A stretch of DNA of 64,000 nt from Segnochrobactrum spirostomi (GTDB lineage: Bacteria > Pseudomonadota > Alphaproteobacteria > Rhizobiales > Segnochrobactraceae). The notes beneath the pieces were generated by a model that was given only the letters and a program-made list of their open reading frames with translations, made no database searches and was not told the origin of the DNA. Both the position numbers and the translations under genes were made by a program. The stretch lies in contig NZ_VWNA01000001.1 in the NCBI RefSeq assembly GCF_009600605.1, positions 3,582,501 to 3,646,500 on the forward strand, in the 5' to 3' direction. This document shows, piece after piece, positions 46,257-54,622 of the stretch. Position 1 is the stretch's first letter. Each line of letters opens with the position of its first letter.

Positions 46257-47855
46257 TTATTCCTGGATGTCCACCCCGTCGAAGCGGTGAATGCCGAGCG
46301 GGTCCATCTTGAAGCCGACGACGTTCTTGGTGGTCGGCACGGTGACCAGCGAGTGAGCGATGGTCGCCCACGGCGCCTGTTCCTTGAAGACCTTCTGAGC
46401 CTCCTGGTAGAGCTTGGTGCGCTCGGCCACGTCGGAGGTCGTGCGCGCCTTCTTGATGAGCTCTTCGAACGGCTGGTAGCAGAACTCGGCAACGTTGTTG
46501 GACGTGCCGACGCCGTCGCAGGTCAGCAGCGCGCCGAGGAAGTTGTCCGGGTCGCCGTTGTCGCCGGTCCAGCCGAGCATGACGATGCCCTCGTGGTTCT
46601 TGTCGCCGGCGCGCTTCAGATATTCGCCCCACTCGAACGAGACGATCTCGGCCTTGACGCCGATCTTGGCGAAGTCGGCCTGCAGGAGCTCGGCCATGCG
46701 GCGGCCGTTGGGGTTGTACGGACGGCTCACGGGCATCGCCCAGAGCTTCACCGTCAGGTCCTTCACGCCGGCTTCGTCGAGCAGTTTCTTGGCACCCTCG
46801 GGATCATACGGATCGTCGATGGTCGCCTCGTCATAGGACCACATGGTCGGCGGGATCGGGTTCTTGGCGACCTGGCCGACGCCCGGATACACGGCGTCGA
46901 TGATCGCCTTCTTGTTCATCGCCATGTTGAGGGCGCGGCGAACGCGGGCGTCGTCGAACGGCTTCTGGGTCGTGTTGTAGGCGAGGTAGCCGATGTTGAG
47001 GCCTTCCTGCTGCAGCACCTTGAGGTTCGCGTCCGCCTTGAGACCGGCGATGTCGGCCGGGTTCGGATAGGGCATGACGTTGCACTCGCCCGCCTTCACC
47101 TTCTCGGCGCGGATCGAGGCATCCGGCGTGATCGCGAAGATGAGGTCGTCGATCGGCTGCTTGCCGGCCCAATAATCCGGGAAGGCCTTGTAGCGGATCA
47201 CCGCGTCCTTCTGGTAGGCGACGAGCTGGAAGGGACCGGTGCCGACGGGCTCCTGGTCGATGACTTCCGGCGTACCGGCCTTCAGCATCGCGTCGGCATA
47301 TTCCTTGGACTGGATCGAGGCGAAGTCCATGCCGAGATCGGCGAGGAAGGGCGCGTTCGGCTCGTTGAGCACGAACTTCACCGTGTTGTCGTCGACCTTC
47401 ACGACCTCCTTGAGGATCGCCGGCATCGACATCGCTTCGAAATATTCGTACGAGCCGTTGCTCACGTTGTGGAAGGGATCATCCTTCTTGAGCTGACGGT
47501 TGAAGGTGTAGACCACGTCGTCCGCGTTGAGATCCCGGCTCGGCGTGAACTTGTCGCTGCTCTGGAACTTCACGCCCTTGCGCAGATGGAAAGTGTATTC
47601 CTTGCCGTCCGGGGAGATCTCCCACTTTTCGGCGAGGCCGGGCTGAAGCGTGGTGCCGCCGTGCTCGAATTCGACGAGGCGGTTGTAGATGGTGCGGGAG
47701 ACCGCGTCGAAGGTGGTGCCGCTCGTGTAGAACGCCGGCTGCCAACCCTCGGGGCTCGCTTCGGAGCAGAATACGAGGGTCTTGGCTTCCGCCGCCGCCG
47801 ACCAGGCAAGGCAGGTCGTAAGGGCGAGAAGACCGGCAAATTTGCGGAACTGCAT
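46257..47855 (-). CDS. dppA: Dipeptide-binding periplasmic protein DppA
   Basis: 532 residues. The signal peptide is MQFRKFAGLLALTTCLAWSA with cleavage near AEA-KT. The mature start KTLVFCSEASPEGWQPAFYT, TIYNRLVEFEHGGTTLQPGL and FHLRKGVKFQSSDKFTPSRD parallel E. coli DppA closely. The C-terminal DPLGIHRFDGVDIQE also matches that protein. GWTGDNGDPDNFLGALLTCD is typical of the binding pocket region. The ATG is at 47855; a longer frame to 47912 is improbable. It leads the dpp operon; ligand specificity is peptides, possibly including heme in relatives. Confidence 0.95.
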   Translation of the reverse strand: MQFRKFAGLLALTTCLAWSAAAEAKTLVFCSEASPEGWQPAFYTSGTTFDAVSRTIYNRLVEFEHGGTTLQPGLAEKWEISPDGKEYTFHLRKGVKFQSSDKFTPSRDLNADDVVYTFNRQLKKDDPFHNVSNGSYEYFEAMSMPAILKEVVKVDDNTVKFVLNEPNAPFLADLGMDFASIQSKEYADAMLKAGTPEVIDQEPVGTGPFQLVAYQKDAVIRYKAFPDYWAGKQPIDDLIFAITPDASIRAEKVKAGECNVMPYPNPADIAGLKADANLKVLQQEGLNIGYLAYNTTQKPFDDARVRRALNMAMNKKAIIDAVYPGVGQVAKNPIPPTMWSYDEATIDDPYDPEGAKKLLDEAGVKDLTVKLWAMPVSRPYNPNGRRMAELLQADFAKIGVKAEIVSFEWGEYLKRAGDKNHEGIVMLGWTGDNGDPDNFLGALLTCDGVGTSNNVAEFCYQPFEELIKKARTTSDVAERTKLYQEAQKVFKEQAPWATIAHSLVTVPTTKNVVGFKMDPLGIHRFDGVDIQE

Positions 47856-48196
47856 AGCTGCTGACCTCTGTCTTTTTGGTGTCGCACCGCGTCGAGGCGG
47901 GGCGCCGCTCATCGTGGACGAGCGGAACGTGGCGCGATGTTATGGGAGGTTGCAGCGCGATGTGAACACAAAGTTTTGAAATTTCCGCCGGTTTTTGGTC
48001 ATGATCGTCGCTGGACGAAGCGGATTGCGCTTCGGCTCGCCGCTTGCATGAGGCGTCGCGAGGCCGACCGCCGGGCGCTTGCGCGCGGCGCCGCGGCATG
48101 GAAACTTTCGCCGCCTCCGCGCCGGATCCGGGCTTCTCCCGGGCGGACCTCACGGAGGCGTCCGCTCCATCGACCCCGCATCCGGAGAGCCCGCGA
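47856..48196. other. 341-bp divergent gap between dppA and pyc
   Basis: No gene is supported. An AT-rich block near 47950-48000 (AAAGTTTTGAAATTT and GGTTTTTGGTCATG) probably holds both promoters. The right part (48000-48196) is GC-rich and stays open in the pyc frame from an ATG at 48044, but that segment lacks family similarity. Confidence 0.5.
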
Positions 48197-51100
48197 ATGG
48201 CCGAGACGACCGCGCCGCTGAAGCAGTTCCGCCGCCTCCTCGTCGCCAACCGCTCGGAGATCGCGATTCGCGTCTTCCGCGCCGCGAACGAGCTCGGGAT
48301 CGAGACGGTCGCGGTGTTCGCCGAGGAGGACAAGCTCGCGCTGCACCGCTTCAAGGCGGACGCCGCCTATCAGATCGGCAAAGGGCTCGGGCCCATCGAG
48401 GCCTATCTCTCGATCCCGGAAATCATCCGCGTCGCGAAGCTCGCGGGCGCGGACGCCATCCATCCGGGGTACGGCTTCCTGTCGGAGAGCCCGGAATTCG
48501 CCGAGGCCTGCGCGGCCGCCGGCATCGTGTTCATCGGCCCGCGGCCGCAGACGATGCGCACCCTCGGCAACAAGGTCGCCGCGCGCAATCTCGCGATTTC
48601 GGTCGGCGTGCCGGTGATGCCGGCGACCGATCCCCTGCCGGACGACATGGAAGAGGTCGAGCGCCTCGCCGAGACGATCGGCTATCCATTGATGCTCAAG
48701 GCCTCGTGGGGCGGCGGCGGGCGCGGCATGCGCGTGATCCGCACCGTCGAGGACCTGCGTCGCGACGTCACGGCCGCGAAGCGCGAGGCCAAGGCCGCCT
48801 TCGGCAAGGACGAGGTCTATCTCGAAAAGCTCGTCGAGCGCGCCCGCCACGTCGAGGCGCAGATCCTCGGCGACACCCACGGCAACCTCGTCCATCTGTT
48901 CGAGCGCGATTGCTCGGTGCAGCGGCGGCATCAGAAGGTCGTGGAGCGGGCGCCGGCGCCCTATCTCAACGACACGCAGCGCCAGGAACTCGCCGATTAT
49001 GCGCTGCGGATCGGCCGCGCGGTCGATTATGTCGGTGCCGGCACCGTCGAATTCCTGATGGATGCCGATACCGGCAAGGTCTATTTCATCGAGGTCAATC
49101 CGCGCATCCAGGTCGAGCACACCGTCACCGAGCAGGTGACGGGCATCGACATCGTCAAGGCGCAGATCCACATCCTCGAAGGGGCGGCGATCGGCACGCC
49201 GCCATCGGGCGTGCCGGCGCAGGAGGCGATCCGCCTCAACGGCCACGCCCTCCAGTGCCGCATCACCACCGAGGACCCGGAACAGAATTTCGTGCCGGAT
49301 TATGGCCGCATCACCGCCTATCGCGGCGCGACCGGCTTCGGCATCCGTCTCGACGGCGGCACCGCCTATTCGGGCGCGGTCATCACCCGCTTCTACGATC
49401 CGCTCCTCGAGAAGGTGACGGCGTGGGCGCCGACGCCCGACGAGGCGATCGCCCGCATGCACCGGGCCCTGCGCGAGTTCCGCATCCGCGGCGTCGCGAC
49501 CAATCTCGCCTTCCTCGAGAACGTGATCACCCACCCGAGCTTTCTCGACAATTCCTACACGACCCGCTTCATCGACTCGACGCCGGAACTGTTCGCCCAG
49601 GTGAAGCGGCGCGACCGGGCGACGAAGCTCCTGACTTTCGTCGCCGACGTCACCGTGAACGGCCATCCGGAGGTGAAGGGCCGGCCGCGGCCGCCGGCCG
49701 ACGCCCGCAAGCCGGAACCGCCGGTGTTCGACCGCACGATCCCGAACGGCACCCGCCAGCGCCTCGATCTCGACGGGCCGGCGGCGTTCGCCAAGTGGAT
49801 GCGCAACGAGCGGCGGGTGCTCGTCACCGACACGACGATGCGCGACGGCCACCAATCGCTGCTCGCGACCCGCATGCGCAGCCACGACATCGCGGCGATC
49901 GCCGGCGCCTATGCCCGCGGGCTGCCGTCGCTGCTCTCGCTCGAATGCTGGGGCGGGGCGACCTTCGACGTCGCCATGCGCTTCCTCACCGAGGACCCGT
50001 GGGAGCGGCTCGCCGCGATCCGCGAGAAGGCGCCGAACCTGCTGTTGCAGATGCTGCTGCGCGGCTCGAACGGCGTCGGCTACGCCAATTATCCCGACAA
50101 CGTCGTCCGCTTCTTCGTGAAGCGTGCAGCCGCCGGCGGCGTCGATCTCTTCCGCGTGTTCGACTGCCTCAACTGGGTCGAGAACATGCGCGTCTCGATC
50201 GATGCGGTGAACGAGGCGGGCAAGCTCTGCGAGGGCGCGATCTGCTACACGGGCGACCTGCTCGATCCGCGTCGGCCGAAATACGATCTCAAATATTATG
50301 TGGCGATGGCGAAGGAGCTCGAGGCCGCCGGCTGCCACATCATCGGCATCAAGGACATGGCGGGCCTGCTGAAGCCCGCCGCCGCCCGCGTCCTCGTCAA
50401 GGCGCTGCGCGAGGCGACGCCGCTGCCGGTGCATCTCCACACCCACGACACCAGCGGCATCTCCGCCGCCACCGTGCTCGCGGCGGTCGATGCCGGCGTC
50501 GACGCCGTCGATGCGGCGATGGATGCCTTCTCGGGCCTCACCTCGCAGCCCTGCCTCGGCTCGATCGTCGAGGCGCTGAAGGGCACCGAGCGCGACACCA
50601 TTCTCGACCCGGAGGTCATCCGCGAGATCTCGTTCTATTGGGAGGCGGTGCGCGGCCAATATTGCGCCTTCGAGGCGAACCTCCAGGCCCCGGCCTCGGA
50701 GGTCTTCCTCCACGAGATGCCGGGCGGCCAGTTCACCAATCTCAAGGAGCAGGCGCGCTCGCTCGGCCTCGAAACCCGCTGGCACGAGGTCGCCACCGCC
50801 TATGCCGACGTCAACCGGATGTTCGGCGACATCGTCAAGGTGACGCCGTCCTCCAAGGTTGTGGGCGACATGGCGCTGATGATGGTGTCGTCGGACCTGA
50901 CCCCGGCGGACGTCCTCGATCCGGCGCGGGACGTCGCCTTCCCGGAATCGGTCGTCGGCCTCTTCAAGGGCGAACTCGGCCAGCCGCCGGGCGGCTTTCC
51001 GAAGGACTTGCAGAAGAAGATCCTCAAGGGCGCCGAGCCGATCCAGGTCCGGCCGGGCTCGCTCATTGCCGCGGCCGACCTCGAAGCCGAGCGGGCGGCG

Positions 51101-51664
51101 CTCGCCGACAAGATCGGCCGCGCGGTCTCGGACGAAGACCTCGCCGCGTCGCTGATGTACCCGAAGGTGTTCGCCGACTTTGCCAAGGCCCAGGAGACCT
51201 ACGGCCCGGTCAGCGTGCTGCCGACGCCGACCTATTTCTATGGCCTGCCGGCGGGCGAGGAGATCCTGGTCGAACTCGAGCCCGGCAAGACGATGGTGGT
51301 GCGCTGCCAGGCGATCGGCGAGCCGGACGAGGAGGGGCAGGTTCGCGTCTTCTTCGAGCTCAACGGCCAGCCGCGCATCGTCCGCGTCCCCGACCGCTCC
51401 CACGGCGCCTCGGCGCGGGCGGTGCGCCGCAAGGCGGAGGAGGGCAACCCGAACCACGTCGCCGCGCCGATGCCGGGCATCGTCGCGACGCTGGCCGCGC
51501 GGGCCGGTGCGACGGTCAAAGCGGGCGATGTGCTGCTCTCGATCGAGGCGATGAAGATGGAGACGGTGCTTCACGCCGAGCGTGACGGCGTGATCGCCGA
51601 AGTCCTCGTCTCCGCCGGCTCCCCGATCGATGCGAAGGATCTGTTGGTCGTGTACGGGGGGTGA
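48197..51664 (+). CDS. pyc: Pyruvate carboxylase
   Basis: 1155 residues, the usual length. It carboxylates pyruvate to oxaloacetate using biotin, an anaplerotic step. The biotin carboxylase domain (about 1-455) has LLVANRSEIAIRVFRAANEL, HPGYGFLSESPEFAEAC, the ATP-grasp glycine loop LKASWGGGGRGMRVI and YFIEVNPRIQVEHTVTEQVT. The carboxyltransferase domain (about 530-830) has VTDTTMRDGHQSLLATRMRS and HLHTHDTSGISAAT. The C-terminal biotin-carrier domain has EAMKMETV with the biotinylated lysine at about 1120. I chose the ATG at 48197 with GGAG upstream. It is a single-gene unit. Confidence 0.97.
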   Translation: MAETTAPLKQFRRLLVANRSEIAIRVFRAANELGIETVAVFAEEDKLALHRFKADAAYQIGKGLGPIEAYLSIPEIIRVAKLAGADAIHPGYGFLSESPEFAEACAAAGIVFIGPRPQTMRTLGNKVAARNLAISVGVPVMPATDPLPDDMEEVERLAETIGYPLMLKASWGGGGRGMRVIRTVEDLRRDVTAAKREAKAAFGKDEVYLEKLVERARHVEAQILGDTHGNLVHLFERDCSVQRRHQKVVERAPAPYLNDTQRQELADYALRIGRAVDYVGAGTVEFLMDADTGKVYFIEVNPRIQVEHTVTEQVTGIDIVKAQIHILEGAAIGTPPSGVPAQEAIRLNGHALQCRITTEDPEQNFVPDYGRITAYRGATGFGIRLDGGTAYSGAVITRFYDPLLEKVTAWAPTPDEAIARMHRALREFRIRGVATNLAFLENVITHPSFLDNSYTTRFIDSTPELFAQVKRRDRATKLLTFVADVTVNGHPEVKGRPRPPADARKPEPPVFDRTIPNGTRQRLDLDGPAAFAKWMRNERRVLVTDTTMRDGHQSLLATRMRSHDIAAIAGAYARGLPSLLSLECWGGATFDVAMRFLTEDPWERLAAIREKAPNLLLQMLLRGSNGVGYANYPDNVVRFFVKRAAAGGVDLFRVFDCLNWVENMRVSIDAVNEAGKLCEGAICYTGDLLDPRRPKYDLKYYVAMAKELEAAGCHIIGIKDMAGLLKPAAARVLVKALREATPLPVHLHTHDTSGISAATVLAAVDAGVDAVDAAMDAFSGLTSQPCLGSIVEALKGTERDTILDPEVIREISFYWEAVRGQYCAFEANLQAPASEVFLHEMPGGQFTNLKEQARSLGLETRWHEVATAYADVNRMFGDIVKVTPSSKVVGDMALMMVSSDLTPADVLDPARDVAFPESVVGLFKGELGQPPGGFPKDLQKKILKGAEPIQVRPGSLIAAADLEAERAALADKIGRAVSDEDLAASLMYPKVFADFAKAQETYGPVSVLPTPTYFYGLPAGEEILVELEPGKTMVVRCQAIGEPDEEGQVRVFFELNGQPRIVRVPDRSHGASARAVRRKAEEGNPNHVAAPMPGIVATLAARAGATVKAGDVLLSIEAMKMETVLHAERDGVIAEVLVSAGSPIDAKDLLVVYGG

Positions 51665-51697
51665 GACAGACCTTCGCCAAGGATGATGCGCCTCTTA

Positions 51698-51838
51698 ACC
51701 CTCCCCTGCCAGGGGGAGGGTCGGCGCGCAGCGCCGGGGTGGGGTCACGCCGCGGACGAGACGCCCCGGATGTCGTGAGTGCCGCGACCCCACCCCGCCG
51801 GCCTACGGCCGTCGACCCTCCCCCTGGCAGGGGAGGGT
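51698..51838. repeat. BIME-like palindromic repeat cluster 1
   Basis: A 24-nt imperfect palindrome begins ACCCTCCCCTGCCAGGGG (51698-51721), and its exact reverse complement lies at 51815-51838. GGGGTGGGGTC (51736-51746) and GACCCCACCCC (51786-51796) are likewise inverted copies. The whole is a large inverted repeat in the convergent gap between pyc and the LysR gene. The same 24-mer occurs twice at 59658-59747, so this is a dispersed repeat family resembling BIME/REP elements. Confidence 0.85.
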
Positions 51839-51851
51839 GCGGCGTCGTGAT

Positions 51852-52775
51852 TTATTCCGCCATTGACGATGCCCCGCCGAGCCCGCTCACGAAGTCGAGG
51901 AAGGCGCGGACCCGGCAAGGGCACAGGTGGCGCGAGGGATAATAAGCGTGGAGGGGGAAGCGCTCCTCGTTCCAGTCCGGAAAGAGCTCGACGAGGCGGC
52001 CGTCGGCCAGCATCTCGTCGATGCCGAGAGCCATCGGCTGCGCGATCCCGAGGCCGGCGACACATGCCGCGAGGGAGGTGGCGACGTCGTTGAGCACGAG
52101 TCGACCGTCCACCTTGACGGGGAGGACGGTGCCGGCCCGATGGAATTCCCACTCGAACGGCCGCCCGGACGCCGGATCGCGGAATAAGAGGCACTGGTGC
52201 CCGCCGCCGGCGAGGTCGCTCGGATGCTCCGGTCTGCCATAGCGCGCCAAATAAGCGGGCGATGCGCAGGTGAGAATACGCGTTTCCAAAAGCTTGCGCG
52301 TCACCAAGCCGTTGGCCGTCGGCTCCCCGAAGCGGATCGCGACATCGAAACCATCCGAAACGAGATCGCCGATGCCGTCGCGCACGACGAGGTCGAGCGA
52401 CAGGTTCGGATGGGTGTCGAGAAAGGGTTGAAGCCGCGGCGCCAGCATGAGGCTCGAAAACCAGCCGTCGCAGTTGACGCGCAGCCTGCCGCGCACGAGC
52501 TCGGCCCCCGCAACCGCATTGCTGGCCGCCTCCGAAATTCCGACGAGGAGTGGCGCGACCTCGGTGAACATCGATTGTCCCGCCTCGGTCAGCACGGTCG
52601 AGCGCGCATTGCGCTCGAACAGGCGAATGCCGAGGCGGTCTTCCAGCCGCGCGATCGAGCGGCTGACGGCTGAGGGTGTCAGAGACAGCGCTTCGGCGGC
52701 CCGCGCAAAATTGCCGGTCTCCGCCACCGCGATGAAGGTGCCGATGCCGCTCAAGAGGCGGGAATCGATGCTCAT
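51852..52775 (-). CDS. LysR-family transcriptional regulator
   Basis: 307 residues. The N-terminal helix-turn-helix FIAVAETGNFARAAEALSLT, then PSAVSRSIARLEDRLGIRLF, is followed by the effector domain of the CrgA-like subclass (GLVTRKLLETRILTCASPAY, ARYGRPEHPSDLAGG, ACVAGLGIAQPMALG). I chose the ATG at 52775 (MSIDSRLL) with AGGA upstream. It is divergent from an SDR gene, 110 bp apart, with a clear LysR-type inverted repeat between. It probably controls that gene and itself. Confidence 0.92.
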   Translation of the reverse strand: MSIDSRLLSGIGTFIAVAETGNFARAAEALSLTPSAVSRSIARLEDRLGIRLFERNARSTVLTEAGQSMFTEVAPLLVGISEAASNAVAGAELVRGRLRVNCDGWFSSLMLAPRLQPFLDTHPNLSLDLVVRDGIGDLVSDGFDVAIRFGEPTANGLVTRKLLETRILTCASPAYLARYGRPEHPSDLAGGGHQCLLFRDPASGRPFEWEFHRAGTVLPVKVDGRLVLNDVATSLAACVAGLGIAQPMALGIDEMLADGRLVELFPDWNEERFPLHAYYPSRHLCPCRVRAFLDFVSGLGGASSMAE

Positions 52776-52825
52776 GCGTGAATTCCTGTCACCATTTGGA
52801 TGACAAGGATGCGTTTGAATCACGC
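52776..52825. promoter_or_regulatory. Nested LysR-type operator
   Basis: TGTCA (52787-52791) and TGACA (52801-52805) flank CCATTTGGA, which fits the T-N11-A form of LysR sites. An outer imperfect inverted pair encloses it: GCGTGAATTC (52776-52785) and GAATCACGC (52817-52825). Both lie between divergent start codons, 52775 (LysR) and 52886 (SDR). Confidence 0.65.
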
Positions 52826-52885
52826 CTTGTCCAGCGGGAAAGTCCGGGTCCGACGGCGAGCGCCGTCGCATTCCTGGAGATCATT

Positions 52886-53608
52886 ATGACGATGAACGGC
52901 AAGCAGGTGGTCATCATCGGAGGGACGTCCGGCATTGGCCTCGCCGTGGCGCGGTCCGTGGTGCGGCAGGGGGGAACCCCTGTGGTGGTGTCGAGGCAAC
53001 AATCGAGCGTCGAGGCCGCGCTCCTCGAACTCGGAGCCGATGCGCGGGGCCACACCGTCGACGTGCGCGACGAGGCCGCCGTCTCGGCGCTCTTCGCGCG
53101 CGTCGGCGCGTTCGACCACCTCGTCTTCACGGCCGGCGAGAGCCTGAAGCTCGGTGCGATCGCGGACCTGCCGCTCGACGAGGCCCGCGCCTTCTTCGAC
53201 GTCCGCTATTGGGGTGCCTATACCGCGGCGAAATATGGTGCGGCCCATCTCCGTCCGGGCGGCTCGATCACCTTCTCCTCGGGCATTGCGAGCGCCCGCC
53301 CGCCGCAAGCCGGCTGGGCTCTCGGTTCGAGCATCTGTGCGGCGATGGAGGGACTGACCCGCGCGCTCGCGATCGAACTGAAGCCGCTGCGGGTGAACAT
53401 CGTCTCGCCGGGCTTCGTGCGCACGCCGCTGTGGAGCGACATCCCCGAAGCCGATCGCGAGGCCATGTATTCTGCGGCCGGGGAGAGGCTGCCGGTGGGG
53501 CGCGTCGGCCTGCCGGAGGATCTCGCCGCAGCTTACCTCTTTCTGATGAGCCAGCCCTTCGCCACGGGACAGACGCTCGTCGTAGACGGCGGCGGCATGC
53601 TCGTGTGA
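52886..53608 (+). CDS. Divergent SDR-family protein lacking the catalytic Tyr/Lys pair
   Basis: 240 residues with GGTSGIG (residues 12-18) and VDVRDEAAV, showing a Rossmann nucleotide-binding fold, and ending in VVDGGGMLV as SDRs do. At the expected YxxxK position the sequence reads GWALGSSICAAMEGLTRAL, so Tyr is replaced by Gly and Lys by Cys by alignment to the usual motif. The usual Ser is within ITFSSGIASARPP. GGAG precedes the ATG by 7. Regulation by the divergent LysR is likely. It may bind nucleotide without classical catalysis, or use other residues. Related SDRs with this ICGAM-like motif exist in proteobacteria. Confidence 0.82.
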   Translation: MTMNGKQVVIIGGTSGIGLAVARSVVRQGGTPVVVSRQQSSVEAALLELGADARGHTVDVRDEAAVSALFARVGAFDHLVFTAGESLKLGAIADLPLDEARAFFDVRYWGAYTAAKYGAAHLRPGGSITFSSGIASARPPQAGWALGSSICAAMEGLTRALAIELKPLRVNIVSPGFVRTPLWSDIPEADREAMYSAAGERLPVGRVGLPEDLAAAYLFLMSQPFATGQTLVVDGGGMLV

Positions 53609-53638
53609 AGAGGCGGGGGCGGCGAGAGCCGCCCCTCG

Positions 53639-54622
53639 TCACCGCGAGCGGCGGCGGCGCATCTGGTCGAAATAGACGATCGCGATGATCAGGCCGCCGG
53701 TGATGATGCGCTGCCAGAACGGATTTACGTTCAACAGGTTGGCGCCGTTGTTGATGGTCGTGAGCAGGATCGCGCCGAGGAGGGGGCCGGGCACGCTGCC
53801 GACCGCGCCGAACAGGCTCGCGCCGCCGATCACCGACGAGGCGATCGATTGCAGTTCCCAGCCGTCGCCGGTGGTGGCGACGCCGATGCCGATGCGCGAG
53901 GCGGTGAGCACGCCGGCGAGCGCCGCGAGGCCGGCCGAGACCATGTAGGCGAAAAAGATGGTGCGGCCGATATTGACGCCGGACAGCCGCGCCGCCTCCG
54001 GGTTGGAGCCCACTGCGTAGAGATAGCGGCCCCAGCGGCTGTTGTGCAGCACGAGATAAGCCGGCACCGCCACCACGATCACCATCCAGAACAGGTTCGG
54101 GATGCCGAGGAAGCTCTCGCGCGAGAAGGCGCCGAAGCTCGCCGGCAAGCCGGCGATGGTCTGCCCGTTGGTCATCAGGAGACCGATGCCGCGCAGCGCG
54201 GTCAGCGAGGCGAGGGTGGTGATGAAGGGCGGCAGGCGCATGCGCACGATGGCGAAGCCGTGGAAGGCGCCGATGGCGATGCCCATCAGGAGCGTAACGG
54301 CGATCGCGAGCGGGATCGGCCAGCCGGCCCGCATCAGGAGCGCCACCACGGTGGAGGCGAGACCGACCACGGCGCCGACCGACAGGTCGATGCCCGCCGT
54401 GATGATGACGAAGGTCTGCCCGATCGCGATGATCGCCCACAGCGAGGCCTGGCGCATCAGGTTCGAGAAGTTGGCGTAGGTCGCGAACGAATCCGTCGCC
54501 ACCGACAGCACCAGCCACATCAGGATGAGCAGGCCGAGCAGCGTCAGGTTGAGGAGGAAGCCGAACTTGAGGGAGCGGCGCGGGGCGGCGGCCTCGGCCG
54601 CCTTGGTCGTCGACTCAGACAC
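53639..54622 (-). CDS. Ribose-type sugar ABC transporter permease
   Basis: 327 residues with about nine membrane helices, starting with GTG (MSESTTKAAEAAAPRR). GQTFVIITAGIDLSVGAVVG, GFAIVRMRLPPFITTLASLT and GASLFGAVGSVPGPLLGAIL are hallmarks of the RbsC class. It overlaps the ATPase gene by 8 bp and is the last gene of a GntR-linked minus-strand operon. The transported sugar or polyol is unknown. Confidence 0.93.
   Translation of the reverse strand: MSESTTKAAEAAAPRRSLKFGFLLNLTLLGLLILMWLVLSVATDSFATYANFSNLMRQASLWAIIAIGQTFVIITAGIDLSVGAVVGLASTVVALLMRAGWPIPLAIAVTLLMGIAIGAFHGFAIVRMRLPPFITTLASLTALRGIGLLMTNGQTIAGLPASFGAFSRESFLGIPNLFWMVIVVAVPAYLVLHNSRWGRYLYAVGSNPEAARLSGVNIGRTIFFAYMVSAGLAALAGVLTASRIGIGVATTGDGWELQSIASSVIGGASLFGAVGSVPGPLLGAILLTTINNGANLLNVNPFWQRIITGGLIIAIVYFDQMRRRRSR

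Noticed and set aside
47999-51574. Long minus-strand open frame opposite pyruvate carboxylase
   Set aside because: Antisense shadow: Arg/Asp/Leu-biased product without motifs, while the plus strand encodes an intact Pyc.
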